DNA of 12,511 nt, taken from the NCBI GenBank assembly GCA_001920085.1, contig MNJC01000030.1, forward strand, positions 1 to 12,511. The letters run 5' to 3'. Under the pieces are notes generated by a model. It saw nothing but the letters and a program-made list of their open reading frames with translations. It was not told where the DNA came from and did not search any database. The translations under genes and the position numbers were made by a program. Below, piece after piece: positions 5,817 to 12,286 of the stretch (within the stretch, counting starts at the first letter, position 1; each line of letters begins with the position of its first letter). This DNA is from Actinobacteria bacterium 13_1_20CM_4_69_9. Lineage in GTDB: Bacteria; Actinomycetota; Thermoleophilia; Gaiellales; Gaiellaceae.

Positions 5817-7848
5817 GCCCACCGCGCCCCGCGAGCATCTCGGGAATGTGCAGCGAAGCCTGCGCCGCCACGGCGTACCGCTTCGCGACCTCGCGCCGGA
5901 GCTCGCGGTCGTCTTCGGGAATGACCGCGAGGGCCTGCTGGAAGTACTGCGCGGCCTGATCCTTGGCCCAGCCCCGGTTGGCCTGCTCTCCGGCCGCAAC
6001 GTAGTAGTGGGCCGCGCGCTTGGGGTCGCCGGCCTCGTGCCAGTGATGGCCGAGTGCCGGGGCGACGTCACCGGTCTCGGCGACGGCCTCCTCGAGGAAG
6101 ACCGCGATCGCGTCGTGCCGCTCCCGCCGGCGCGCACGCGGCAGCGTCGCGTACGCGACCTCTCGAATGAGCTGGTGCTTGAAGGCGAACTGCGGATGGG
6201 CGGCGCCCAGGCGCGAGATCGGATCGCGCCGGATCAGGTCGCGTCCCTCGAGAGCGTCGAGCGTCTCCGAGGTCGCCCCGCCGAGCGCTCCCGGCCAGAA
6301 GACCTTCCCGACGACGGCCGCGTCGAGGAGCGCCTCGCGCTCCGCCCCTGGAAGGGCGTCGATGCGCGCGGCGACGATGCCGCGGATGCTCGTCGGCAGA
6401 TCGCCGGCGTCCCCGCGCCCCTCGGCGACCGACGCGACGAGCTCCTCGAGGAAGAGCGGATTGCCCTCGGCGGTGTCGGCCAGTGCGGCGGCCGCGCGGG
6501 CGGCGGCGCCCGCGGCATCGAAGAGCCGGCGCGCAAGCTCTGCCGAGTCCTCCGGAGAGAGCCGCTCGAGCTGAAGCGCCGTGTAGGTCGGGAGCCCGCC
6601 GCCCCACGTCGGCCGTTCCGCCAGGAGCTCCGGCCGCGCCTGCGTGAGCAGCAGCAGCGGGACGTCGCGCACGCGGGAGGCGAACATCTCCAGCAGGTCG
6701 AGCATGCTCGCGGCCGCGAGATGGATGTCCTCGAAGATGAGGACGGTCGGCTGCGCGCCTGCGACGCCTTCGACGAAGCGCCGCGCCGAGTAGAAGAGCG
6801 TCTGGCGGTCGCTCACCCCGCCCTCGTGCCCGACGCCGATCAGCATTCCCACGTGCGAAGCGACTTCGGCGGCATCCCCGTCGAGTAGCTCGACCGTCGC
6901 GCGCTCGAGCTTCGCCGAAGCCTTCTCGACCGGATCGGTGTCGAACATCCCGGCGATCTGCTTCACCTGCCCGGCGAACGGGCCGTACGGCGTCACCTCA
7001 CCGTACGGCAGCGAGCGCCCCCACACCACGCGGCCGCCTTGCTGCTGCACCGCTTGCGTGAACTCGGAGCTGAGCCGGCTCTTGCCGATGCCGCCCGGGC
7101 CGAAGATCGTCACGAGCTGCGGCCGCCGGTCCGAGACGACGCGCTCCCAGATGCGGAGCAGCGTGTCGAGCTCCGACGTGCGTCCGAGCATGGGGACGTT
7201 GGACGTGGCGCGTGCTCCCAGGTCGACGCGTGCGGCAAGCGCGCGCCACACGGGCACGGGCTGCTGCTTCCCCTTGGCGACCACGGGCTCCGCGTCCTCG
7301 AAGACGATTGCCGTTCGCGTCGCCCGATATGTCTCCTCGCCGACGAGGACGCCGTTCACCGGCGCGGCCGACTGCAGGCGCGCCGCGGTGTTGACGACGT
7401 CACCCGAGACGATGCCCTCGCCCTGCGCCGGGTTGGCTGCAACCGACACCAGCGCCTCGCCCGTGTTGACGGCGATGCGGACGTCGAGGTCGACCCCCTC
7501 CAGAATCGCGAGCGCTGCGCGCACCGCCCGCTCGGGATCGTCCCCGTGCGCGACGGGAGCACCGAACACGGCCATGACCGCGTCGCCGATGAACTTCTCC
7601 ACCGTCCCGCCGAAGGATTCGATCGTCGTGCGGACGCGCGCGAAGTACGGCGCCTGGATGGCACGGACGTCCTCCGGGTCGAGTTGCTCCGAGCGCGCGG
7701 TGAAGCCGACGAGGTCGACGAAGAGGACGGTGACGATCTTCCGCTCCTCGGCGAGCGCGGGGGCCGAGGCCGCCAGCGGCGAGCCGCAGGCGTTACAGAA
7801 GCGCGCGCCTGCAGGGTTCTCGTTTCCGCAGCTGGCACAGATCTGCAC
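5788..7848 (-). CDS. Class III adenylate/guanylate cyclase with AAA ATPase and short TPR-like tail (complete)
   Basis: This 686-residue protein repeats the layout of the left-edge regulator. It has a zinc ribbon (C4, C7, C18, C21), a cyclase domain (about 35-205) with D45, K85, D89 and N153/R157 in GDVVNTAARL, and an AAA/AfsR-like ATPase with Walker A GPGGIGKS (250-257) and a Walker B-like LIFEDIHLA. A C-terminal helical region ends after about one TPR-like unit. All catalytic residues are present, so it should make a cyclic nucleotide, most likely cAMP. Many relatives are longer with extended TPR arrays; this one stops soon after AQYFQQALAVIP, which may be a natural short form or an early stop. 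The GTG start has no Shine-Dalgarno and lies six bases after TACGCT. It convergently overlaps the DUF4242 gene by 29 bases. Confidence 0.92.
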   Translation of the reverse strand: MQICASCGNENPAGARFCNACGSPLAASAPALAEERKIVTVLFVDLVGFTARSEQLDPEDVRAIQAPYFARVRTTIESFGGTVEKFIGDAVMAVFGAPVAHGDDPERAVRAALAILEGVDLDVRIAVNTGEALVSVAANPAQGEGIVSGDVVNTAARLQSAAPVNGVLVGEETYRATRTAIVFEDAEPVVAKGKQQPVPVWRALAARVDLGARATSNVPMLGRTSELDTLLRIWERVVSDRRPQLVTIFGPGGIGKSRLSSEFTQAVQQQGGRVVWGRSLPYGEVTPYGPFAGQVKQIAGMFDTDPVEKASAKLERATVELLDGDAAEVASHVGMLIGVGHEGGVSDRQTLFYSARRFVEGVAGAQPTVLIFEDIHLAAASMLDLLEMFASRVRDVPLLLLTQARPELLAERPTWGGGLPTYTALQLERLSPEDSAELARRLFDAAGAAARAAAALADTAEGNPLFLEELVASVAEGRGDAGDLPTSIRGIVAARIDALPGAEREALLDAAVVGKVFWPGALGGATSETLDALEGRDLIRRDPISRLGAAHPQFAFKHQLIREVAYATLPRARRRERHDAIAVFLEEAVAETGDVAPALGHHWHEAGDPKRAAHYYVAAGEQANRGWAKDQAAQYFQQALAVIPEDDRELRREVAKRYAVAAQASLHIPEMLAGRGGPRSAENRPE

Positions 7849-7860
7849 AGTTGAAGCGTA
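7849..7860 (-). promoter_or_regulatory. Candidate -10 box for leaderless transcription of the complete cyclase gene
   Basis: Minus-strand TACGCT is followed by TCAACT and then GTG 7848, the same spacing as at the other cyclase gene. Sixteen bases further upstream, AAGACA (four of six matches to TTGACA) lies inside the palindrome at 7873-7905, so that element could overlap the -35 region. Confidence 0.5.
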
Positions 7861-7872
7861 AAGGGCAAGAGG

Positions 7873-7905
7873 GACATGTCTTAGGGACTGTCCCTAAGAC
7901 ATGTC
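7873..7905. repeat. Perfect 33-bp palindrome: 15-bp arms, 3-base centre
   Basis: Each arm is GACATGTCTTAGGGA or its complement, around a CTG centre. Each outer end is itself the 8-bp palindrome GACATGTC, so there are two identical half-sites 25 bases apart. Its right end overlaps the stop codon of the TPM-like gene and its left part sits just upstream of the cyclase promoter box. There is no T-run, so a classic terminator is not clear. It could be a transcription end hairpin, an operator, or one copy of a dispersed REP/MITE-like palindrome. It is far too long to be chance. Confidence 0.85.
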
Positions 7906-8524
7906 ACTCAGGGGCAGGCCGCCGGCGGTCACGGTGCCAGAAGACGATCGCGGCGAGGAGGGTGGCCAGCGTGATTGCGCCCGTCGCGATCGTGATCCGG
8001 TCGCGCGTCTTCGAGCCTCCGCCCGTGCCGCCGGCCGGCAGCTGGTGTCCGGAGGCGGCGGCGAGCTTGCGGATCGCGCGCGTCGCGCCCTGCACCTCCG
8101 CGGTCGCGTCCTTGCCGGGGGGAGGCAGGTCCTTCACGACCTGGATGCCCTTGGGATCCGGCTTGCCGGCGACGGAGTAGCCGTAGCCGTTCGGCATCAC
8201 GACGAGCAGCCCGTCGTGGTACTGGAACGACAGCTCGAGCCCCAGGAACTCTGCGTACTTCTCCGCATTGTTGTAGAGCGAGAACGCGGTGCCGAGGTCG
8301 TAGCGGGACCCGATCACCGCGACCCTGACCTTGAAGCCCTTCTCGTTGGCGGCGCGGATCGTGTCGGTGAGCTCCTTCGACGCGCTCGGATCGACCTTGG
8401 CGTTGAACGGCAGGAAGATGCTCTGCACGAGCAGGTAGTCGCTCGCGGGATCGCCGTTCGCACGCGCGACGGCCGGCGCGGCGAGCATGACCAGCGCCGC
8501 GACGATCGCGACGCGCCTAACCAA
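7904..8524 (-). CDS. TPM-like secreted, C-terminally membrane-anchored protein
   Basis: A 206-residue protein with a signal peptide (about 1-22, ARA before NGD), an extracytoplasmic alpha/beta domain (about 25-150), a Pro/Gly-rich linker and one C-terminal helix (about 177-196) ending in HRDRRRPAPE. The domain has the order seen in TPM (YgcG-type) domains: a strand VRVAVIG, a helix ending YAEFLGLELSF, then DGLLVVMPNGYGYSV. The match is judged by eye and distant. TTG 8524 is chosen because it supplies the Arg-Arg n-region of the signal peptide and has GGTGA six bases upstream; it overlaps the microprotein stop by eight bases. As the last gene of the copper operon it is probably a membrane-surface accessory factor, but its role is unknown. 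Confidence 0.72.
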   Translation of the reverse strand: MVRRVAIVAALVMLAAPAVARANGDPASDYLLVQSIFLPFNAKVDPSASKELTDTIRAANEKGFKVRVAVIGSRYDLGTAFSLYNNAEKYAEFLGLELSFQYHDGLLVVMPNGYGYSVAGKPDPKGIQVVKDLPPPGKDATAEVQGATRAIRKLAAASGHQLPAGGTGGGSKTRDRITIATGAITLATLLAAIVFWHRDRRRPAPE

Positions 8525-8627
8525 GAACGTTCACCGCGAGCAGCACGACCACGATGCACGCCGCCGCGCCCGCCAGCAGCGCGAGCAGCGCTGCGGTGAG
8601 GACGAGAGTGACGTTGCGGTTGGTCAT
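8517..8627 (-). CDS. 36-residue single-pass membrane microprotein
   Basis: The frame ATG 8627 to TAG 8517 encodes MTNRNV, then an unbroken hydrophobic stretch to VNVLG at the end, with one Cys (C24) inside the helix. Its ATG overlaps the CopC-CopD stop as ATGA and its own stop overlaps the TPM-like start by eight bases, so it fills exactly the space between two coupled genes. Without it there would be an unexplained gap of about 100 bases in an otherwise overlapping operon. No strong ribosome site is present, in keeping with translational coupling. No homolog family is recognised. It may assist CopD or the TPM-like protein in the membrane. Confidence 0.65.
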   Translation of the reverse strand: MTNRNVTLVLTAALLALLAGAAACIVVVLLAVNVLG

Positions 8628-10213
8628 CCGTTGGCCCGATCGACGAGGAGAACGCTAAACGGCGCGCCGCTCTTCGGCGTGACGTCGAAGGACAGGCCCC
8701 AGTGGCCGACCATGACGAGGGCGGGAGCCGCGTGCATGTACACGCCGGGCGACGTCTCGGTGAGCGCATAGGACTGGGTCCCCATCTCCATGTCCAGCAT
8801 CGTCGCCCCGATCACGACCTCGGCGCCGGTGACGGGCTTGCCGTCGCGCGTGATGTCGAGGGAGAACGTGTTCTGCGCGGCTGCGCGGTTCGGGCTCACG
8901 CGCAGCTCGGCGCGGTACCCGTTCTTGTCGACGACAGCAGCCACCGGCCCAGGCCCGACGTGCGCGCTCGCGCCGCCGACCTGTGCGAGCGCCTTCGACG
9001 GCGGCGGCAGGCTCGAGAGCACCGCTGCCGCGACAACAGCACTGACGACGAGGAGCACCTCGCCCGCGACGAGGCGGCGGAGCAGCGAGGCCGCGCCGGG
9101 CGCGAGCTCCGGCCGCTCGCGATACGCGATCAGCCGCGGCCGCGTGCGCAGCAGATTGCCCGCGGCGAGCAGCATCGCCGCGCTCAGCAGCCCGATCTTG
9201 ACCAGCAGGGCCTGGCCGTACGACGTCTGCCACAGCGACGCGAACGTCGGCAGATGGATGAGCGATGCGCCGATCCCCGAGCCGATCAGAACGAGCACCG
9301 ATACGAAAGCGGTGTTGGAGAAACGAGGCACGCAGACCACGAGCCCTGCGACCCGGCGCGCAACCGGGAAGCTGCGCCAGAGCACGAGCAGCCCGATCAG
9401 CCCGCCGACCCAGATCGAGCCGGCGGAGAGGTGCAGCCAGTCGAACAGGAGCATCGCGCCGCGCGGCGACGTCTGCGCGGCGTGGCCCGACAGGCCGGGC
9501 ACGACCAGCACCGCCGCCGCACCGGCGAGCGCGCCGGTCACCGAGAGGATCTCTAGATCGAACGCCGACCGCAGCGCGAACTGCGCGGTCGCCATCAGGA
9601 GATAGATCGGAATCGCGATCAGGCCGACGAGCGAGGCGATCCCGAAGGCGATGTCCAGCGGGCGCAGCCGCGACTCCGGGACGCGCCGCACGACCGGGCG
9701 CGCCGTGGCGATCCGCAGCACGAACAACCCGATCGCGGCCATGATCGCGACGAAGACGACCGAGCGCACCGCGATCAGGCGCGGTGTCGCGGCCGTCTCC
9801 GAGATCGAGGGGATGACGAACTGCGGCTGCGGACCGGGATTCGGCCCGACGGCGAACTCGAACGCGCCGCGCACCGGGTGCCCGTCGACGGAGATCACGC
9901 GCCAGTAGACGAGGTACCACCCCTCGGCCACGCGCTTCACCGGAACGACGAGCGTCTTGGGGTCGGCCGCCGAGCTGCGGGGCGAGCCCGCCGTCTGCTG
10001 TTCGCCGGCGGCATTCGTGACGGAGATCGCCGCGAAGCGCGGCTCGACGGCCTCCGTATAGGTGAGCTGCACGGTCGGCGGAGGCCTGTCGAGCACGACG
10101 TTCGCCCGGGGAACGGTGCGGACGAGCCCCGCGTGCGCCCAGGCGGCCGCGGGCAGCACCAGCGTGCCCGCGGCCGCGACAAGGACGAGCGTGGTGCGCA
10201 GCCGCAGCGTCAA
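8624..10213 (-). CDS. CopC-CopD fusion copper protein with C-terminal YtkA/FixH-like domain
   Basis: A 529-residue protein in three parts. After a signal peptide (1-26, AWA) the mature chain begins HAGL, giving an N-terminal His27, and VISVDGHPVRG supplies D110 and H112. These are the Cu(II)-binding His-brace residues of CopC. Residues about 146-416 are a polytopic CopD membrane domain with the conserved LHLSAGSIWVGGL and YGQALLVKIGLL segments. Residues about 417-529 form an outer YtkA/FixH-like beta domain with a Met-rich MLDMEM (472-477) and VYMH and VGHWG segments, possibly Cu(I)-binding. YcnJ-type proteins with this plan are linked to copper import or delivery. The TTG start (10213) overlaps the YcnI stop as TTGA and precedes the signal peptide directly; any longer start would read YcnI out of frame. 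Confidence 0.9.
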   Translation of the reverse strand: MTLRLRTTLVLVAAAGTLVLPAAAWAHAGLVRTVPRANVVLDRPPPTVQLTYTEAVEPRFAAISVTNAAGEQQTAGSPRSSAADPKTLVVPVKRVAEGWYLVYWRVISVDGHPVRGAFEFAVGPNPGPQPQFVIPSISETAATPRLIAVRSVVFVAIMAAIGLFVLRIATARPVVRRVPESRLRPLDIAFGIASLVGLIAIPIYLLMATAQFALRSAFDLEILSVTGALAGAAAVLVVPGLSGHAAQTSPRGAMLLFDWLHLSAGSIWVGGLIGLLVLWRSFPVARRVAGLVVCVPRFSNTAFVSVLVLIGSGIGASLIHLPTFASLWQTSYGQALLVKIGLLSAAMLLAAGNLLRTRPRLIAYRERPELAPGAASLLRRLVAGEVLLVVSAVVAAAVLSSLPPPSKALAQVGGASAHVGPGPVAAVVDKNGYRAELRVSPNRAAAQNTFSLDITRDGKPVTGAEVVIGATMLDMEMGTQSYALTETSPGVYMHAAPALVMVGHWGLSFDVTPKSGAPFSVLLVDRANG

Positions 10214-10788
10214 GCGACCGCGCGCCTCCCGCCCCCCGCGAACAGCGTGATGAACGCGACCACGAGTGCTACGACTCCGACGACGAGCGCGACGATCGCG
10301 AGGGTGTTGCTGCCGCCACCGCCGAGCGACGACTTGAACTCGACCTGCGGCGCGGGCGTGTCGGACGACTCCGCCCCCGACCAGTCGACCACGCTGCCGT
10401 CCGAGTACGTCTGGCGCACCTTGAACGAGTACGTCTTCGACGAGTCGGCGGAGGCGAGGAACTGGAACACCGCGTCTTCCTCCGTCGGGGTGTGCCCGCC
10501 CGACCACGTCACCTGCTCGATCTTCGTCTGTTCGCCGGAGCCCGTCGACTTCACGTTGCGCGTCCAGCCGGGCGACGGGACGAAGGAGTCGATCGCGAAA
10601 CCGTCGGGCGGCGTCAGCTCGACCTTCGTCGTCGTTGCGCTCTCCTTCTCCGTGGGCACGGCGAGCGTGAAGAGCTGGCCGTGGCTGGTCAGCGCGACGG
10701 CCGGGCTCATCTCCGCATGCGCCGCGGCACCTGCAGCGATGATCAGTGCGCCGCCGAGTGCGGCGCCGAACACGCCGAAGCGATACAT
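10210..10788 (-). CDS. ycnI: YcnI-like copper-binding protein (DUF1775)
   Basis: A 192-residue protein with a signal peptide cleaved before His24 (AAA then HAEMSP), a DUF1775 beta domain (24 to about 140) and a C-terminal membrane helix (about 160-180) ending in GGGRR. In Bacillus subtilis YcnI the N-terminal His of the mature protein with a nearby Glu and Trp binds Cu(II). Here H24, E26 and a Trp in VTWSGG are present, which is compatible but not a residue-level alignment. A good ribosome site, GGAG, lies eight bases before ATG 10788. It precedes CopC-CopD, the same pairing as ycnI-ycnJ. It likely hands copper to, or buffers it for, the CopC-CopD protein. Confidence 0.9.
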   Translation of the reverse strand: MYRFGVFGAALGGALIIAAGAAAHAEMSPAVALTSHGQLFTLAVPTEKESATTTKVELTPPDGFAIDSFVPSPGWTRNVKSTGSGEQTKIEQVTWSGGHTPTEEDAVFQFLASADSSKTYSFKVRQTYSDGSVVDWSGAESSDTPAPQVEFKSSLGGGGSNTLAIVALVVGVVALVVAFITLFAGGGRRAVA

Positions 10789-10796
10789 CGGTTGTT

Positions 10797-10828
10797 CTCC
10801 TTTCGTTGCCGGGTCAGGTCAACCCGGC
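10797..10828 (-). promoter_or_regulatory. Stem-loop plus ribosome site ahead of YcnI
   Basis: GCCGGGT, seven bases, ACCCGGC form a perfect inverted repeat (10808-10828) covering the stop of the upstream membrane protein gene. It is followed by AAAGGAG and ATG 10788. This 30-base gap is the only true break in the otherwise overlapping operon. The hairpin has no T-run, so an mRNA-stability or attenuation role is as likely as termination. Confidence 0.45.
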
Positions 10829-11418
10829 AGCGGCGGGGCGCGCGCCGACGCAGCTCGTCCGACCGCGGCGATGCGAACGGCCGTCGCCTCGCCGAACCGC
10901 GGGGGAGCAACGAACAGGAGCGCTGGCAGCTCTGCGGCGAGGCGCGCGAACGTGCGGCGCATCCAGGCGGCGACGTGACACGAAGCAGCGATCACGGCCG
11001 CGGCGACGAAGGAGAGACCCGCCTCGAAGGGGATCAGGTCGCGATGAACGGGACCGACGAGGCAGTGCAGCCCGTGCCACCCGAGACCGGCCCGCCAGTG
11101 GAGATACGCCTCGAGCATGCCGCCGGCGAAGCACGTCGCCGCCGTCAGCGCGGCGGCCAGCCCGAGCGTGCGCGCGATCGCGAACGGCTCCGCGTCGCGG
11201 CGCTCGATCAGAGCACGCTCGCGCACCGCGACCGCCACGAGCCAGCACACCGTGACGGCGAGCACCGCGCCGATGCCAAGCGCGACGAGTGCAAGCACCG
11301 GCAAGGCCGGCCCGCCCGCCTGGTGTCGGAGGAAGCGCGCCGACGGCGAAGGCTCGGTCGCGTACGCCAGCGAGCGTGCAGCGAGCACCACGAGGATGAC
11401 GGCAGCCGCGCGGATCAA
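10819..11418 (-). CDS. Multi-pass membrane protein with His/Cys cluster, unknown function
   Basis: A 199-residue protein with about four hydrophobic segments (roughly 2-20, 39-65, 80-103, 132-152); the first may be a signal anchor. Between helices three and four lies LHWRAGLGWHGLHCLVGP then VHRD, with H107, H115, H118, C119 and H125, a plausible metal site at the membrane surface. The TTG start (11418) overlaps the lipoprotein stop as TTGA. A longer reading frame to 11670 only re-reads the lipoprotein gene out of frame. I do not recognise a named family. Its position between the His-rich lipoprotein and ycnI suggests a membrane partner in copper handling; that is inference. Confidence 0.72.
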   Translation of the reverse strand: MIRAAAVILVVLAARSLAYATEPSPSARFLRHQAGGPALPVLALVALGIGAVLAVTVCWLVAVAVRERALIERRDAEPFAIARTLGLAAALTAATCFAGGMLEAYLHWRAGLGWHGLHCLVGPVHRDLIPFEAGLSFVAAAVIAASCHVAAWMRRTFARLAAELPALLFVAPPRFGEATAVRIAAVGRAASARAPPLPG

Positions 11419-12248
11419 CGGACGTTCAGCGTAAACGGGGCCGTCAGCACGTGCCCGTCGATCCTCGTTTGCAGGAACAGCCGCCACGTGCCGCTGACGG
11501 GAAGCAGCACACCGACGCGCAAGACGCCCGGTTTCGTCTGCCTGCCGACCACACGCGAGCCGCCGAACACGGACGCACACCCGCTCGCCCCTGCGGCGCA
11601 AACGTGTGTGTGGAAGTAGTCGAGCGTGCCCTCGCGGAAGAAGATCGCGTGCGCAAGCGCGCCGAACCACGGCGTGAACGTCGCGGGCGAGCCGTCGGGC
11701 CGCGTCACGTGCAACGTCAGGAAGTTCGCCTGCACCGCACGGAGCTTCGGCTTCCCCTGGATCGCGAAGCGGTAGCCGTCGACCTTCACGACCGGCTTGA
11801 ACGGCGGTAGCGCCTGGTGGGGCACGTGGCCCGGCACCGTCATCATGCGTGTCAGCTGGAAGTTCCGCAGCGGCCCGCTCAGCGCCGGGTAGGTGTCGAC
11901 GATGACCTTGTAGACGCCAGGCGTCGGGAACGTGACCCGCTGCCTCAGCATGCCGTCAGGCTCCGGCTTGGGGTGGTAGTGCAGGATCGTGGCGAGGTCG
12001 TCACGCACGATGATCAGGTGGACGCCGGTATGCGGGCCGGTGCCGGTTCGGTACCGCGTCAGCGGCGCGCCCGACGGCTGGTCGATCCGGAAGGAGAGCA
12101 CCGTCGGCTTCCCCGCGGCGACGCGCGCCGGCGACCACGCGGCGAGATCGTAGGTCCGCGCCGCGCCGACCGTGATCTGAGGAGGAGCGGAGGAGCCGCA
12201 GCCGGCGACCACAGCTGCGAGCAAGACGGCGAGCGCCGCAAACCTCAC
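11415..12248 (-). CDS. His-rich lipoprotein, candidate extracellular copper-binding protein
   Basis: A 277-residue protein with a lipobox (LAAVVAGC, C17), so it should be lipid-anchored outside the cell. The mature part appears to be two beta-rich domains, each carrying the same motif: H77-x12-H90-x-H92 and H200-x12-H213-x-H215. Extra H73, C217 and C224 lie nearby. The matching spacing suggests an internal duplication of a metal site; segments such as FPTPGVYKVIVD and VSGTWRLFLQ resemble YtkA/FixH-type domains. It is first in the operon leading to YcnI and CopC-CopD. GTG 12248 has no ribosome site, but TTCAAT six bases upstream could be a leaderless -10. Copper specificity rests on context only. 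Confidence 0.8.
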   Translation of the reverse strand: MRFAALAVLLAAVVAGCGSSAPPQITVGAARTYDLAAWSPARVAAGKPTVLSFRIDQPSGAPLTRYRTGTGPHTGVHLIIVRDDLATILHYHPKPEPDGMLRQRVTFPTPGVYKVIVDTYPALSGPLRNFQLTRMMTVPGHVPHQALPPFKPVVKVDGYRFAIQGKPKLRAVQANFLTLHVTRPDGSPATFTPWFGALAHAIFFREGTLDYFHTHVCAAGASGCASVFGGSRVVGRQTKPGVLRVGVLLPVSGTWRLFLQTRIDGHVLTAPFTLNVR

Positions 12249-12286
12249 ACGGCCATTGAAGCAGCGGCGCCGCCGGAGCCGCCTGA
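12249..12286. promoter_or_regulatory. Compact divergent promoter region between copper operon and transporter
   Basis: Only 38 bases separate the two divergent genes. On the minus strand TTCAAT lies six bases before GTG 12248. In the middle is a 10-bp palindrome GCGGCGCCGC (12264-12273), which could be an operator or chance in GC-rich DNA. GGAG (12275-12278) serves the plus-strand TTG 12287. The -35 elements would have to lie within the opposite coding regions. Confidence 0.35.

Noticed and set aside
7873..7905. Classic rho-independent terminator
   Set aside because: The stem is strong but no T-run follows on either strand, so it is reported as an inverted repeat rather than a terminator.
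7851..8180. 109-codon plus-strand frame starting across the palindrome
   Set aside because: It is antisense to the TPM-like gene, low complexity, with no homology signal.
8702..9556. 284-codon plus-strand frame
   Set aside because: Antisense to CopC-CopD with His/Arg/Asp-rich shadow composition.
10214..10507. Upstream extension of the CopC-CopD frame
   Set aside because: Arg/Gly-rich out-of-frame YcnI sequence that would bury the signal peptide; TTG 10213 directly precedes it.
11419..11670. Upstream extension of the membrane-protein frame
   Set aside because: It re-reads the lipoprotein gene in another frame and has no ribosome site; TTGA overlap at 11418 fits the operon pattern.
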